From assembly GCF_015207705.1 (NCBI RefSeq), contig NZ_JADEWI010000036.1:1-64000 (forward strand): DNA of 64,000 nt, given 5' to 3'. This DNA comes from Nostoc sp. LEGE 06077. GTDB taxonomy: Bacteria; Cyanobacteriota; Cyanobacteriia; Cyanobacteriales; Nostocaceae. A model generated the notes under the pieces. That model worked only from the letters and a program-made list of their open reading frames with translations, did not search any database and was not told the origin of the DNA. The position numbers were made by a program, and so were the translations under genes. Positions 26,896 to 36,600 of this stretch are shown piece by piece. Positions within the stretch are counted from its first letter, which is position 1; the number at the start of each line of letters is the position of its first letter.

Positions 26896-29025
26896 ATGAA
26901 GCGTCGGACTTTTTTACAACGGATTGGCTCAATACTTGCGGTATTAGGTTTAACAGAAGCTGAATGGTTGACTGTGAATGATAGCTATTATCAAGCTTTA
27001 GCACAAACCACTCCCCGCAAATTAGCTTTATTAATCGGCATTAATCAATATCGCAAAAGTCCCTCTCTCAGTGGTTGTCTCACTGATGTCGAACTGCAAA
27101 AAGAATTGTTGATTCATCGGTTTGGCTTTTTAGCTGCCAATATTTTGACGTTAACGGATGAACAAGCCAGCAGGGAATTTATTGAAGCAGCTTTTTTAGA
27201 TCATTTTGGGAAACAAGTTAAATCTGATGATGTCGTCGTTTTTCACTTTAGCGGTTACGGGACTCGCATCAAATTAAATGAGTCTGAGGATACGCTACAA
27301 AACGCTTTAGTGCCAACGAACGAAAATTTAGAAATTCAAGATGACAAGATAGCTACTTATCTGTTAGAAGAAACTCTTTTATTATTACTGCGATCGCTCC
27401 CTACAGAACGCGTTACCGCAGTCTTAGATACTAGTTATGATGCCCCTAAGGCAATTCAACCTACAGGGGGGCGAATTCGTACCCGTCAAGAGTTACCAAC
27501 CGCACACTTAGCCACCGCAGAAATCGAATTTCTCCAACAACTCAAAACTAAAACTTTATTTAACCCGGCTGTTATCTTATCTGCTACGTCTGATCCCAAA
27601 CAAGTCGCAAAGGAAGGGCTGTTCTCTGGATTTAGTGCTGGGTTATTTACTTATGCCTTAACTCAGTATCTTTGGGAAACTACCCCAGCTACGACGCTGC
27701 AATTCAGCCTCTCCCATGTAGATAGTGCGATGTCCAAGCTGGGTAGCAAACAGCAGTCCAGTTTAGTCAATGGGAAAAAAGCCTTAACTTGTGAGAGTTT
27801 ACTGCTAGACCAAAATATTGGCGCAGAGGGAGCAATTATTGCTACAGAGGAAGACGGTAAAACTGCCCAAATCTGGTTAGGGGGACTTCCGCCACAAGTA
27901 TTAGAAAACTATGGTGTGAATTCTCGCTTTACAGCTGTGAATGGAGAACAGTTAATATTGCGATCGCGTACAGGGTTAACGGCAAAAGCTCAAATCTCTG
28001 CTGGAGAAACAGCAAATCCTCTACAAGTTGGGCAACTTGTCCAAGAAGCAATTAGGGTTTTACCTCGCAATATCAGCTTAAATATTGCCTTAGATTCAAG
28101 ACTAGAAAGAATTGAACGGGTAGATGCTACCAGCGCCTTTGCTGCAATGGCATCTATGGTTAGTGTTGTCACCGGAGAACAACCAGCAGATTACGTTTTT
28201 GCTAAACTTCCACAAAATCCCAGCCGGTATGCTTTATTTGCACCTGCTGGACAGCTAATTACCAACAGTGCAGGAGAAGTCGGGGAAGCTGTGAAAGTAG
28301 CAGTCACCCGATTAGGCGCGAAATTACCGCATCTATTAGCAGCAAAGTTATGGCGACTCACAGAAAATGAGGGTTCTTCCCGCCTACCAATCAAGGGCAG
28401 TTTGGAAATAGTCAATGGCATATCACCCAAAGTCATCCTACAACGGGAAACCTTACGCACTCTTGACCCAAAAATTATAAAAAAACCACTCAGCACTCAG
28501 AGTTTTCTTAGCACTCCAAGTATACCGATTGGTAGCCGCATTCAATACCGAATCCAAAATAAAGGCGATCGCTCAGTATATTTAATGCTACTGGGTTTAA
28601 AAAATCATAGAACGGCGATCGCCTTCTATCCTTGGCAAACTGTTGAAGAACCAAACACTTCCGAAACTAAACCTTTACTCCAACAAGTGATGATCCCGGC
28701 TGGTGAGACTATAACCTTGCCACAAAATTCTGGGACATCTGGCTGGACAATTTCGGGGCCAGCTTACGAATGCGAACATCAATTAATTCTGAGCATTGCA
28801 CCCTTCACCACCACCCTCAAAGCTTTAGAAACTGCTAAATATCCCACAGGCGATCAACAGCCAATTGGTGCATTAGTCAATCCTGGGGAAATAGCTCAAG
28901 CTATATTACAAGATTTACATAATGCCAGCATTCCCACAGCCGAAATAAGTGCTACAGCTAACGATGCCCATATATTAAATGTTAATCATTGGGCTAGTTT
29001 TAACTTTAGTTTTCTAGCAAACTGA
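26896..29025 (+). CDS. caspase-fold (C14/orthocaspase-like) protein with Tyr/Ser in place of the His/Cys dyad
   Basis: A 709-residue exported protein. The N-terminus MKRRTFLQRIGSILAVLG is a likely twin-arginine signal. The caspase-like p20 domain spans about residues 40-305, with KLALLIGINQYR, VFHFSGYGTR and TAVLDTSYDA. In active members these last two read SGHG and DxCxS, carrying the catalytic His and Cys. Here the positions are Tyr121 and Ser180, so peptidase activity is probably lost. The rest holds beta-rich regions, including a DUF4384-like segment (GSRIQYRIQNKGDRSVYLMLLG) near residues 545-630. At residues 531-542 the repeat-derived peptide PLSTQSFLSTPS interrupts the sequence. Its role may be binding or regulation; that is inference. 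Confidence 0.88.
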   Translation: MKRRTFLQRIGSILAVLGLTEAEWLTVNDSYYQALAQTTPRKLALLIGINQYRKSPSLSGCLTDVELQKELLIHRFGFLAANILTLTDEQASREFIEAAFLDHFGKQVKSDDVVVFHFSGYGTRIKLNESEDTLQNALVPTNENLEIQDDKIATYLLEETLLLLLRSLPTERVTAVLDTSYDAPKAIQPTGGRIRTRQELPTAHLATAEIEFLQQLKTKTLFNPAVILSATSDPKQVAKEGLFSGFSAGLFTYALTQYLWETTPATTLQFSLSHVDSAMSKLGSKQQSSLVNGKKALTCESLLLDQNIGAEGAIIATEEDGKTAQIWLGGLPPQVLENYGVNSRFTAVNGEQLILRSRTGLTAKAQISAGETANPLQVGQLVQEAIRVLPRNISLNIALDSRLERIERVDATSAFAAMASMVSVVTGEQPADYVFAKLPQNPSRYALFAPAGQLITNSAGEVGEAVKVAVTRLGAKLPHLLAAKLWRLTENEGSSRLPIKGSLEIVNGISPKVILQRETLRTLDPKIIKKPLSTQSFLSTPSIPIGSRIQYRIQNKGDRSVYLMLLGLKNHRTAIAFYPWQTVEEPNTSETKPLLQQVMIPAGETITLPQNSGTSGWTISGPAYECEHQLILSIAPFTTTLKALETAKYPTGDQQPIGALVNPGEIAQAILQDLHNASIPTAEISATANDAHILNVNHWASFNFSFLAN

Positions 29026-29118
29026 ATATACTTTCAAAAAACACGCTTTTTAGTCTGTGTGACACAATCGAACAATGATTCCGACAGATTTATTTAACAA
29101 TCCAAAATCTCAAATTAC

Positions 29119-29961
29119 ATGGTTCTAACTGTGGGTACTCTCAGCCTTAACACCTACGTTCAAGGTCAAGGATTTCCAATTTTAGCGATACATGGCCATC
29201 CTGGTTCTGGTCGTAGTCTTTCTGTATTTACCAACCATTTATCAAACCGCTGTCAAACTTTCGCCCCAGATTTGCGCGGATACGGCAAAAGCCGCTATCA
29301 AGGAAATTTTGCCATGACAGACCATTTAAATGACTTAGAGGCGCTTCTAGACCGCTTTGCTATCGAAAAATGTCTGATATTGGGTTGGTCGCTGGGTGGT
29401 ATTTTAGCAATGGAATTAGCCTTGAGGATGCCACAGCGCATCACTGGGCTAATTTTAATCGCCACAGCAGCCAGACCCTATGGCAATCATCCCCCGATAA
29501 CTTGGCAAGATAACCTTTACACGGGTATTGCTGGGCTAATAAATTTAATCAAGCCTAGTTGGCAATGGAATATTGATACATTTGGTAAGCGATCGCTATT
29601 TCGTTACCTGATTCAGCAACATACACCCACAGCCTATAAATATATTGCCCAAGAAGCCGTACCAGCTTATTGGCAAACCTCTAATGCTGCTAATCGTGCC
29701 TTGTCTAAGGCCCTGCGATCTAGATACAACCGTTTAGCAGAACTAGAGGAAATTAATTGCCCTAGTCTGGTACTAGCAGGCGCTCAAGACCGCCACATCA
29801 CAGCCGAATCTAGCTTAGAAACTGCCAGACATCTCAAAGATAGTCAGTGGCAATGTTACCCGAATACTGCACATCTTTTCCCGTGGGAAATTCCGCATCA
29901 GGTATTGAGGGACATAGACCACTGGTTAGAAGCCCATCCTCAAGTAATTCATAGTCAATAG
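29119..29961 (+). CDS. alpha/beta hydrolase
   Basis: A 280-residue alpha/beta-hydrolase-fold enzyme. It has the oxyanion-hole segment HGHPGSGRS (about residues 25-33), the nucleophile elbow GWSLGG (Ser about 95), the acid in AGAQDRHI, and the catalytic His in NTAHLFPWEIP. No signal peptide is evident. The substrate cannot be told from sequence; esterases, haloperoxidase-like and dehalogenase-like enzymes share this layout. It lies 93 bp after the caspase-fold gene on the same strand. Confidence 0.9.
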   Translation: MVLTVGTLSLNTYVQGQGFPILAIHGHPGSGRSLSVFTNHLSNRCQTFAPDLRGYGKSRYQGNFAMTDHLNDLEALLDRFAIEKCLILGWSLGGILAMELALRMPQRITGLILIATAARPYGNHPPITWQDNLYTGIAGLINLIKPSWQWNIDTFGKRSLFRYLIQQHTPTAYKYIAQEAVPAYWQTSNAANRALSKALRSRYNRLAELEEINCPSLVLAGAQDRHITAESSLETARHLKDSQWQCYPNTAHLFPWEIPHQVLRDIDHWLEAHPQVIHSQ

Positions 29962-30070
29962 TTCCTAGTTAAAGAATGAAGAATGAAGCGAAGAATTTTT
30001 CGTTACTAATCCCGGTCAGGTAATTTCACACTTCATACTTCATACTTCATACTTCCATTGATTGCCTAAA

Positions 30071-30352
30071 TTACATCTGACCGCTAAAGGCAGGCTTTAC
30101 TTTGCGGTCAATCCGTTCCCCCAAGTCTTCGGCAATCGTCAAATTATCTGGTTTACAGCGTTTTACATTCACCTGTATTCCTTGCGCTCCTTCGAGTTCT
30201 AAATCTTCCACATAGCCTTTTAAGGCTAACTTGGCATCAGCAGAAGTCAGGAATGGCCCAAAGTAGTAAGTGCAACGGGGGTTTTGTGTTAATATCTCCA
30301 CCCACCACGCTAATCCGAGACTATTAAATGTGTTGATTAAAGCTTCTTTCAT
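30071..30352 (-). CDS. DUF1816 domain protein
   Basis: A 93-residue cytosolic protein starting at ATG 30352 (MKEALINTF). It carries the DUF1816 pattern AWWVEILTQNPRCTYYFGPF, then GYVEDLELEGAQGI and CKPDNLTI. The family is found in cyanobacteria, and some members occur near or fused to phycobilisome linker-type domains, but no firm function is known. An in-frame ATG seven codons upstream (30373) is an alternative start. Confidence 0.85.
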   Translation of the reverse strand: MKEALINTFNSLGLAWWVEILTQNPRCTYYFGPFLTSADAKLALKGYVEDLELEGAQGIQVNVKRCKPDNLTIAEDLGERIDRKVKPAFSGQM

Positions 30353-30469
30353 GTCGTACCCGATGGTTTTCATGGTAGTTGCTGATTGATCACTCTGGTA
30401 GTAGTTGTGAGATACTACGCAGCGATTTTATTGGCTTTACATTTCTTTATACTCTTTTGCTCTTGTTTT

Positions 30470-31450
30470 TCAAAGAGGTTTTTGTAACTTATTCAGATAC
30501 AAAGTGTTCAAAGAGCGTTGACGATAAACCTCATAAAGTGCCATCCCGGCTGCAACTGAGGCGTTCAGGCTAGGGGTTTTCCCTTGTAAGGGAATTGACA
30601 CCAAAACATCACATGCACGTTGGGTTAACATATTTAAGCCCTCACCTTCAGAACCGATTACCAAAACCACAGGCCCGGTGAAGCGGACTGTATGTAAGGG
30701 TTCGCTACCAGTTGCGGCGGTACCGTAAATCCAAAAGCCAGCTTCTTTGAGTTCTTCCAAGGCGCGGCCCAGGTTGACTACTCTAGCTACGGCAAAGTTT
30801 TCTAAAGCGCCTGCGGCTACTTTTACCACTGTCGATGTGATCCCCACAGCCCTTCTTTGGGGAATGACTAAGCCTTGAGCGCCGATCGCTTCAGCAGTTC
30901 GGATAATGGCTCCCAAGTTGTGGGGGTCAGTTATGCCCTCAGCTACGACAATGACGGGATCGTTGGCTACGGATTTAGCTTTGGCAATTAAGTCTGGTAA
31001 TTCTAAATATGAGTAGGGTGCAATTTGGGCTGCTATACCTTGGTGATTAGCACCTTCAGTAATTTGGTCTAGACGTTTAGGTTCTACTTCATCAATAACG
31101 GAGCCATTATCTTTAGCTTGAAGTAGCAAATTGTGAAACCGGGGATCGTAGCGTAACCGAGTTGTTACCCAAATCCGATTTAGTTCACGTTGATTTTCTA
31201 AAGCACTCAAAACTGGATGGCGACCGTAGATCAAATCACTATCTTTGTCTTCGGTATTTTTGAGAACCGGAGAGGGAAGATCCCCCCCGTGCCGATTTGG
31301 GTGCGAATTACTGGGCGCAGGATGATTATCTCGCTCTCCTGGCTTGGCTTTCCGAATAGGATTACCAATAAAACGTTTACTTTTAATTTTCACAGTTCGC
31401 CCACGATTGGGTTCGCCAGATGTCTGGAGCTTTTTGGGTTTGCTAGTCAT
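30470..31450 (-). CDS. rlmB: 23S rRNA (guanosine-2'-O-)-methyltransferase RlmB-like (SPOUT family)
   Basis: A 326-residue TrmH/RlmB-type SPOUT methyltransferase that methylates a ribose 2'-OH, typically G2251 of 23S rRNA. A charged, Arg/Lys-rich extension (residues 1-70) precedes the substrate-binding domain ([25 protein letters not shown]). The knotted SAM domain contains [21 protein letters not shown] (motif 1), [11 protein letters not shown] (motif 2) and [22 protein letters not shown] (motif 3). The N-terminal extension is common in cyanobacterial homologues. The exact nucleotide target is inferred from the family. Confidence 0.92.
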   Translation of the reverse strand: MTSKPKKLQTSGEPNRGRTVKIKSKRFIGNPIRKAKPGERDNHPAPSNSHPNRHGGDLPSPVLKNTEDKDSDLIYGRHPVLSALENQRELNRIWVTTRLRYDPRFHNLLLQAKDNGSVIDEVEPKRLDQITEGANHQGIAAQIAPYSYLELPDLIAKAKSVANDPVIVVAEGITDPHNLGAIIRTAEAIGAQGLVIPQRRAVGITSTVVKVAAGALENFAVARVVNLGRALEELKEAGFWIYGTAATGSEPLHTVRFTGPVVLVIGSEGEGLNMLTQRACDVLVSIPLQGKTPSLNASVAAGMALYEVYRQRSLNTLYLNKLQKPL

Positions 31451-31545
31451 AATGAGTTTGAATGTATAGCTTATAAGTAGGCATCATGAAGTCTCAAAGG
31501 TGCTAAACCGAACACACCAATTTTTTACTAATCAGGTTAGATTTC

Positions 31546-32028
31546 TCACTCTTGGTCGAGATGAAGTTTCTGCAACAATTCAGTTAAGCGTGGGATATCA
31601 GTTAGATACAAGTAACCAATCAAAGTTTCTAAGCTAGTTGCTTGTTGATAAATTTCGGGAGCAAGGCGTTTAGGTCGTCCCGTAGAGGCATTACGTCCCC
31701 GACGGACAATTTCTAGTTCGGCTTCCCTCAGATGAGGAATCAGCGATCGCAAATGTAGGGCTTGTGTTTCCGCTCTCACCTGGGCCACTACCAAACGGTG
31801 GTAAGCTTCTAGTCGCTGTAATGGCAATAGATAGAATATTCTAGCATAAAGCTCATAAATTGCGTCTCCTACATAGGCTAAAGCAGCAGGAGAAATTTGC
31901 TGCACTTGTGTTGGAGCAATTTCTTGGTGTAGTTGCACTGTGTTTGCTAAACAGGCTTGCACCCAAGATAAATCAGCTGTAGGAGGTTTATCTTGTCTAT
32001 CTATTGGCTCTTCCTCCTGGGACTCCAC
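31546..32028 (-). CDS. mrnC: mini-ribonuclease III (MrnC)
   Basis: This double-strand-specific RNase consists of the catalytic RNase III domain only and lacks the dsRNA-binding domain; it matures 23S rRNA ends and, in cyanobacteria, takes part in intron or rRNA processing. The 160-residue protein has the signature PAALAYVGDAIYELYARIF with catalytic acidic residues, and ETLIGYLYLTDIPRL at the C-terminus. GTG at 32028 is the probable start; no in-frame ATG is nearby upstream. It lies 95 bp upstream of the rRNA methyltransferase gene on the same strand, and both act on rRNA, so a functional pair is plausible. Confidence 0.9.
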   Translation of the reverse strand: MESQEEEPIDRQDKPPTADLSWVQACLANTVQLHQEIAPTQVQQISPAALAYVGDAIYELYARIFYLLPLQRLEAYHRLVVAQVRAETQALHLRSLIPHLREAELEIVRRGRNASTGRPKRLAPEIYQQATSLETLIGYLYLTDIPRLTELLQKLHLDQE

Positions 32029-32430
32029 AAATTCATCATTCCTTAACAGAATACTTTTAGGGGATTAATTTTTCTTGAATTAAGTTTAGAATATATTACG
32101 TAGCACAATCTATACTATCAGGATTACCTGATTAATTCTATCTTTTTCTTTGCTAGTTTGAATTTAAGAAAGTAGGTTTGAAAAATCATCCAGAAGCCAA
32201 GAGTCAGAACAAGAAAGTGGGTGATTTCGACCTTGCCAGTGTCTGGAAAAGTTTGCTCAAGTCGGGAAACCATAGTACAGGTCGGCGTAAATAAACAGAC
32301 CACACTTCGACTACGCTCAGTGATCATCTGGAATTGTTAAAAGTCTGGTGTTATCACTATTCTTTCTTTTTCCTTTTGACTTTTGCCTTGTTGTACTAGT
32401 TGAATATTTAAAGTTTGTTATATCGATATG

Positions 32431-32477
32431 GCTGGCTTTTCTACCTCTCTCACAAGGAGAGAGGTAGAAAAGCCAGC
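32431..32477. repeat. perfect 21-bp hairpin
   Basis: GCTGGCTTTTCTACCTCTCTC (32431-32451) is the exact reverse complement of 32457-32477, with a 5-base loop ACAAG. A TTTTATAAAAATT stretch follows on the plus strand. A stem this long exceeds normal terminators and would be cut by RNase III if transcribed. It may be a dispersed palindromic element that also stops transcription. Confidence 0.8.
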
Positions 32478-32491
32478 TTTTATAAAAATTA

Positions 32492-32519
32492 AGCTATCCA
32501 GATAAACTATCGGATAGCT
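32492..32519 (-). terminator. terminator of the STAS-domain gene
   Basis: AGCTATCC (32492-32499) and GGATAGCT (32512-32519) form a perfect 8-bp stem. Read on the minus strand it is followed by TAATTTTTAT, a reasonable U-tract. It lies 24 bases past the stop of the STAS gene. Confidence 0.65.
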
Positions 32520-32543
32520 GAATTTCACCCTCAAGTCAAACTA

Positions 32544-32930
32544 TCAAGAATCCTTGATGTTTTCTAGAGCCACATCCACTGTAGTTTGCAGAGAGAGAAA
32601 CTTCTCTAAGCGAACAAGTTTAACTGTTTGGGTGACGCGGGGATTGGAGACAATTTGCAAGGTGCCTTCAGCCAATTGAGCCTGCTTGGCCAGCTTTACC
32701 AAGGCTCCCAAGCCAGAGCTATCAACAAAGTCAATTTTTGAGAGATCCAGAATAATATGCTTTGGCCCCTCGTCAATTTTGCCACCTAGTACCTTGCTAA
32801 ATGTCGGTTCAGAAAAGGCATCTAACAAACCTGTGAGGCGGAATAGCTGATAGTTATCCCGGGCTTCACGAGTGCCTCTCAGGCTTACGGTTAGATTAAG
32901 TTGTTCAGCAATAATTCCCTCCTCAATCAT
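32544..32930 (-). CDS. STAS-domain anti-sigma factor antagonist
   Basis: A 128-residue single-domain STAS protein (SpoIIAA type). It shows a typical core: LFRLTGLLDAFSEPTFSKVL, then HIILDLSKIDFVDSSGLGALVKLAKQAQ, where a Ser of the DSSG motif is the usual phosphorylation site. Such proteins sequester a Ser/Thr kinase-type anti-sigma factor when unphosphorylated. No partner anti-sigma kinase or PP2C phosphatase is adjacent. It is separated from carA by about 170 bp with heptamer repeats. Confidence 0.9.
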   Translation of the reverse strand: MIEEGIIAEQLNLTVSLRGTREARDNYQLFRLTGLLDAFSEPTFSKVLGGKIDEGPKHIILDLSKIDFVDSSGLGALVKLAKQAQLAEGTLQIVSNPRVTQTVKLVRLEKFLSLQTTVDVALENIKDS

Positions 32931-33004
32931 TAAAGTGAACGCTCAAGTATAGATGGTTTTGATGTATGTTGTCTACAACCTGTTGGGGTAGCAGAATCGA
33001 GGCA

Positions 33005-33034
33005 AAGTAAAAAGTAAAAAGTAAAAAGTAAAAA
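33005..33034. repeat. heptanucleotide tandem repeat (AAGTAAA)n
   Basis: About four tandem copies of AAGTAAA lie between carA and the STAS gene, followed by TTTGACTTTTGCCTTTTAACTTTTGATTTTGG, which is heptamer-like in the complementary sense. It belongs to the same type of short tandem repeat as at 2041-2068. Confidence 0.8.
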
Positions 33035-33099
33035 ATCATTTGACTTTTGCCTTTTAACTTTTGATTTTGGCAGTCTTCCATCTAGGACTTTTTATATTT

Positions 33100-34266
33100 T
33101 TACTTAACCTCAGCGTTAGTAACTGTGCTTAGTGATCGCATTGCTTGGACAAATTGCTCAAATAAGTAATCAGCATCGTGAGGGCCGGGGCTGGCTTCGG
33201 GGTGATACTGCACGGAAAATATGGGCAAAGACTTATGACGGACACCAGCAACAGTGCGATCGTTTAAGTTCAGGTGGCTGATCTCGACTACTGCTTCTGG
33301 TAAAGTATCTGGGTTAATGGCAAAACTGTGGTTTTGGCTGGTAATTTCGATGCGGCGTTGTAAACCCGCAGGCTGATTTAAACCCCGATGGCCAAATTTG
33401 AGTTTAAAAGTTTCTGCACCTAGGGCGTGTCCCAAAATTTGGTGTCCCATACAAATACCAAACATGGGTTTTTCACTTTCTAACAGTGTTTTGACGGTTG
33501 CGATACCTTCGGTCACGGCAGATGGATCGCCAGGCCCGTTGGACAGAAAGATGCCATCTGGGTTGTAGCTGAGAATTTCTGCTGCTGTTGTGTTTACCGG
33601 CACAACAATCACGCGACAACCGTAACTAGCCAAACGGCGCAAAATATTCCGCTTCACACCAAAATCAAGGGCGACAACTGTAAAAGCTTCTCCGCCAGCA
33701 GTAACATTTTCTGCGTTGAATTCCCATTCAGCGATAGTCGGTTCTGACCATTCATAAACTTGGGGTGTGCTGACTTCCTTGACTAGATTTAAGCCAGCCA
33801 TATTTGGAAATCCTTGCACTTGTTCTAACAATTCTGCTTCGTCGAGAATTTCTGTAGAAATCCCCCCATTCATTGCGCCGAACGTCCGAATTTTGCGGGT
33901 GAGGGCGCGCGTATCAATGCCATAGATACCGGGAACTTGGTGCTGTTTAAGGTATTCAGATAAGGATTGCGTTGATCGCCAGTTACTCGGTTTGTGACAA
34001 ATATTGCGAGCGATCGCTCCTCTCGCTTGCGGCCGCGCTGATTCTTCATCTTCAGAATTAACGCCTGTGTTCCCTAATTCAGGATAGGTAAAAATCACAA
34101 TTTGACCGCAGTAACTAGGGTCGGTTAATACTTCTTGATATCCGGTCATACCAGTGTTAAACACCACTTCCCCGATTGTGGTTCCCGTCGCACCGAAAGA
34201 CCAACCACGGTAAGCAGTGCCATCTGCCAAAACAAGTAAAGCAGGTATTGCGTCAGACAGGGACAT
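33100..34266 (-). CDS. carA: carbamoyl-phosphate synthase small (glutaminase) subunit
   Basis: CarA hydrolyses glutamine and channels ammonia to CarB for carbamoyl phosphate synthesis, feeding arginine and pyrimidine pathways. The 388-residue protein has the N-terminal CPSase_sm domain ([41 protein letters not shown]) and a C-terminal class I glutamine amidotransferase. The latter shows SNGPGDPS, the nucleophile in [11 protein letters not shown], and the catalytic His/Glu in [12 protein letters not shown]. The length is standard. The downstream gene is on the same strand but separated by about 170 bp of repeats, and carB is not in the window. Confidence 0.97.
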   Translation of the reverse strand: MSLSDAIPALLVLADGTAYRGWSFGATGTTIGEVVFNTGMTGYQEVLTDPSYCGQIVIFTYPELGNTGVNSEDEESARPQARGAIARNICHKPSNWRSTQSLSEYLKQHQVPGIYGIDTRALTRKIRTFGAMNGGISTEILDEAELLEQVQGFPNMAGLNLVKEVSTPQVYEWSEPTIAEWEFNAENVTAGGEAFTVVALDFGVKRNILRRLASYGCRVIVVPVNTTAAEILSYNPDGIFLSNGPGDPSAVTEGIATVKTLLESEKPMFGICMGHQILGHALGAETFKLKFGHRGLNQPAGLQRRIEITSQNHSFAINPDTLPEAVVEISHLNLNDRTVAGVRHKSLPIFSVQYHPEASPGPHDADYLFEQFVQAMRSLSTVTNAEVK

Positions 34267-34484
34267 AAGCGATAGATTAGGGATGGGGTATTGGGGATGA
34301 GGAAGTTAATAGTGAGCAGTCTGTCATCCCCAATATAGTCAATACTGCGAGAGTTAATTATCCCATGAGTTAAACAACTGTGCATTCTCTAGGTAATTAA
34401 TTAAGAATTAAAAAAGTTTTTCTAGGGTAATCGGTGGCAGAAGTGGTTTTGCAGTTGTTTGGGTAGGTAAAATAGATATCAATT

Positions 34485-35528
34485 ATGCTTCAGTCTTTTT
34501 TATCTCGTGCAGCCCTGATTTTGATCTCAAGCGCTTTAGCCGTTTTGGGTGTTGCCTGTAGTGAAGACAAACAGACTACTGAGAATATTGGTAATCAACA
34601 ATCTGTAGTTACTGATAATTCATTAGTACAGCCTTCTGTCGAGCCAGCAGCCCCAGTAACCCGCCCAGAACCTGAAGCACTGCCGCCATCGGAGCTTGAG
34701 CCAAATTCTTTTGAATTGGGATTAGATAAAGCCGCAGGAGCCGTGAGTATTAGTCAATCGGCGCAATCGGTTGAGGATTGGAACTTGGTGGCAAATCAGT
34801 TTCAAGAGGCGATCGCCCTCATGGAAAAAGTCAACCGCCAAAGTCCCGATTTTGTCTCGGCTCAAGGAAAAATCGTCGAATACCAGCGTAAGGTGAAATA
34901 CGCGCTGCAAAAGGCCAATCCTAATTTGCAGCAGACCTCAACTGACAATCAAAAAATAGTGGTGGCAGTTCCTCAGCCCAAAACGGTGGCTAAATTTGTG
35001 CCGCAACCAACTGTCCCAACGAGACAACCGCCAGAACGGCGCGTTTTTTCTGCGACAGAAGTTCCGCCTCCAGAAAAAGATGTGTTTGTTGTCCCAATTA
35101 AACGCCGCGTTGGTGGTACGCCGATTGTGGAAGTCACTTTTAATGGTCAGCAGAAATTTGAAATGATTGTGGATACAGGAGCCAGTGGCACTGTTATTAC
35201 TCAACAGATGGCGAATGTGTTAGGGATTGTTGCTGTGGGTAAAGCCAAAGCGAATACTGCTAGTTCTAGAGCCGTAGAATTTCCTGTGGGTTATGTTGAT
35301 TCAATGGCGATTAGTGGGGTAAAAGTAAATCGCGTACCAGTGGCGATCGCTGGCACAGATTTGGAAACTGGTTTATTAGGACATGATTTCTTTGGCAACT
35401 ACGATGTCACCATTAAACGTAATGTTGTTGAATTCCGTCCCCAATCCCACTCAGAAGTTAATTCGATAGAAATTGAACTAACTCCTCCAACTTCGTCCAC
35501 GAACTCCCGTTCTGTAGAATTTCCTTAG
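34485..35528 (+). CDS. retropepsin-like aspartic protease, probable lipoprotein
   Basis: A 347-residue exported protein. The N-terminus has a hydrophobic signal with a possible lipobox ending GVAC (Cys25), although Gly at -3 is atypical. A low-complexity Pro/Glu linker and a helical tetratricopeptide-like section follow (about residues 75-150). The C-terminal 120 residues form a single-lobed aspartic protease with the active-site motif [13 protein letters not shown] (Asp230) and [15 protein letters not shown]. Proteases of this kind work as homodimers. The last 71 bases overlap the convergent trpD gene tail-to-tail; the overlap encodes only its last 23 residues. Confidence 0.85.
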   Translation: MLQSFLSRAALILISSALAVLGVACSEDKQTTENIGNQQSVVTDNSLVQPSVEPAAPVTRPEPEALPPSELEPNSFELGLDKAAGAVSISQSAQSVEDWNLVANQFQEAIALMEKVNRQSPDFVSAQGKIVEYQRKVKYALQKANPNLQQTSTDNQKIVVAVPQPKTVAKFVPQPTVPTRQPPERRVFSATEVPPPEKDVFVVPIKRRVGGTPIVEVTFNGQQKFEMIVDTGASGTVITQQMANVLGIVAVGKAKANTASSRAVEFPVGYVDSMAISGVKVNRVPVAIAGTDLETGLLGHDFFGNYDVTIKRNVVEFRPQSHSEVNSIEIELTPPTSSTNSRSVEFP

Positions 35529-36513
35529 CCATACTCACACCTTGGGCGTGATCTAATAAGGGAATCGCCCCTGCAACTTGTAACGCTAAAGAAGCATTTA
35601 ACGCTACAGCATCTTGTTGGGCTGTTGTTCCCTTGCCTTGCAGCACAGCTTTGAGAATTTCGGCATTTTCCTGCACATCTCCACCCCGCAGCGCCTCGAT
35701 AGAAACGGGAGTGACACCCACTTCTTGGGGATTGATAGTAGTTAACTGCACTTTGCCATCAGATAACACGGCTATGTCAGTTAAATCTCCCAAACTTGCT
35801 TCGTCAATTTTTTCTCGCCCATGCAAAACGATCGCTTTTTGTTTGCCTAAATTATGTAACGCTTGAGCAACAGTTTCTAAAAGTTTGGGCGTAAATAACC
35901 CCACCACTTGCCCAGTCGGACGCAAGGGATTGACTAATGGCCCCAGTAAATTGAAAACTGTGCGAATTCTCAGATTTCGGCGTAGTTGAGCCACGGCTTT
36001 CAGGGCTGGATGCCAACCAGGGGCAAACAAAAACGTGATCCCAACTTCGTGTAAGGCGGCTTGGACTTTTTCACCAGGGGCGCTTAAGTTAACACCTAAT
36101 GCTTCTAAAACATCCGCGCTACCTGTCAAACTAGAGGCGGAACGGTTGCCGTGTTTCGCTACGGGTACACCATAAGCCGCCACAACAAAAGCCACCGCCG
36201 TAGAAATATTGAAAGTTGATGAGCCGTCGCCACCAGTTCCGCAGGTGTCTATGACAGTGCTGAGGGTTGAGGGCTGAGTGCTGAGTTCTTTAGATTGAGA
36301 TTGTAGTACCTCAGCCATACCCGTTAATTCTTCGGCGGAAACGCCTTTAAAATTCAGGGCTGTTAAAATTGCTCCTGATAACTCTGGGGGAACCGCTTCA
36401 CTCAGCCACCCTTGCATCAATTCCGCAGCTTGAGGGCGTGTCAAGGATTGATTATCGATTAATTGCTGTAGCAGAATATACCAGCTTGTAGAAATTTCTG
36501 GGGAAGTTGTCAT
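35458..36513 (-). CDS. trpD: anthranilate phosphoribosyltransferase
   Basis: TrpD joins anthranilate to phosphoribosyl pyrophosphate in tryptophan synthesis. The 351-residue protein has the helical N-terminal domain ([19 protein letters not shown]) and the PRPP-binding signature [17 protein letters not shown]. It also has [21 protein letters not shown] and [13 protein letters not shown]. Between the N-terminal domain and the DTCGTGG motif, at about residues 72-83, there is an extra peptide [12 protein letters not shown] encoded by CTCAGCACTCAG-type repeat DNA (about 36250-36300). It would lie in a hinge loop. The gene end overlaps the convergent protease gene by 71 bases. No other trp gene is nearby. 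Confidence 0.95.
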   Translation of the reverse strand: MTTSPEISTSWYILLQQLIDNQSLTRPQAAELMQGWLSEAVPPELSGAILTALNFKGVSAEELTGMAEVLQSQSKELSTQPSTLSTVIDTCGTGGDGSSTFNISTAVAFVVAAYGVPVAKHGNRSASSLTGSADVLEALGVNLSAPGEKVQAALHEVGITFLFAPGWHPALKAVAQLRRNLRIRTVFNLLGPLVNPLRPTGQVVGLFTPKLLETVAQALHNLGKQKAIVLHGREKIDEASLGDLTDIAVLSDGKVQLTTINPQEVGVTPVSIEALRGGDVQENAEILKAVLQGKGTTAQQDAVALNASLALQVAGAIPLLDHAQGVSMAKEILQNGSSWTKLEELVQFLSN

Positions 36514-36600
36514 AGCTAGGGTTGTAAGTGATGAAATGCGATCGCCAAGGCTTCCGAAAAAGGATATATGGCAGATATCGTACCGGAAAATGAGTCGCTA

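Larger units (their letters stand above)
32029..32543. other. intergenic region with repeats and two hairpins
   Basis: This 515-bp gap between mrnC and the STAS gene holds no gene I accept. A 67-codon minus-strand frame (32124-32327) begins in the dispersed repeat CTTCGACTACGCTCAGTG (about 32306-32323) and has no protein-like features. The region also holds the very long hairpin at 32431-32477 and the terminator hairpin at 32492-32519. Confidence 0.6.

Noticed and set aside
32124-32327. 67-codon minus-strand frame upstream of mrnC
   Set aside because: It begins in a dispersed repeat (CTTCGACTACGCTCAGTG), has no protein-like pattern or ribosome-binding site, and lies in a repeat-rich spacer.
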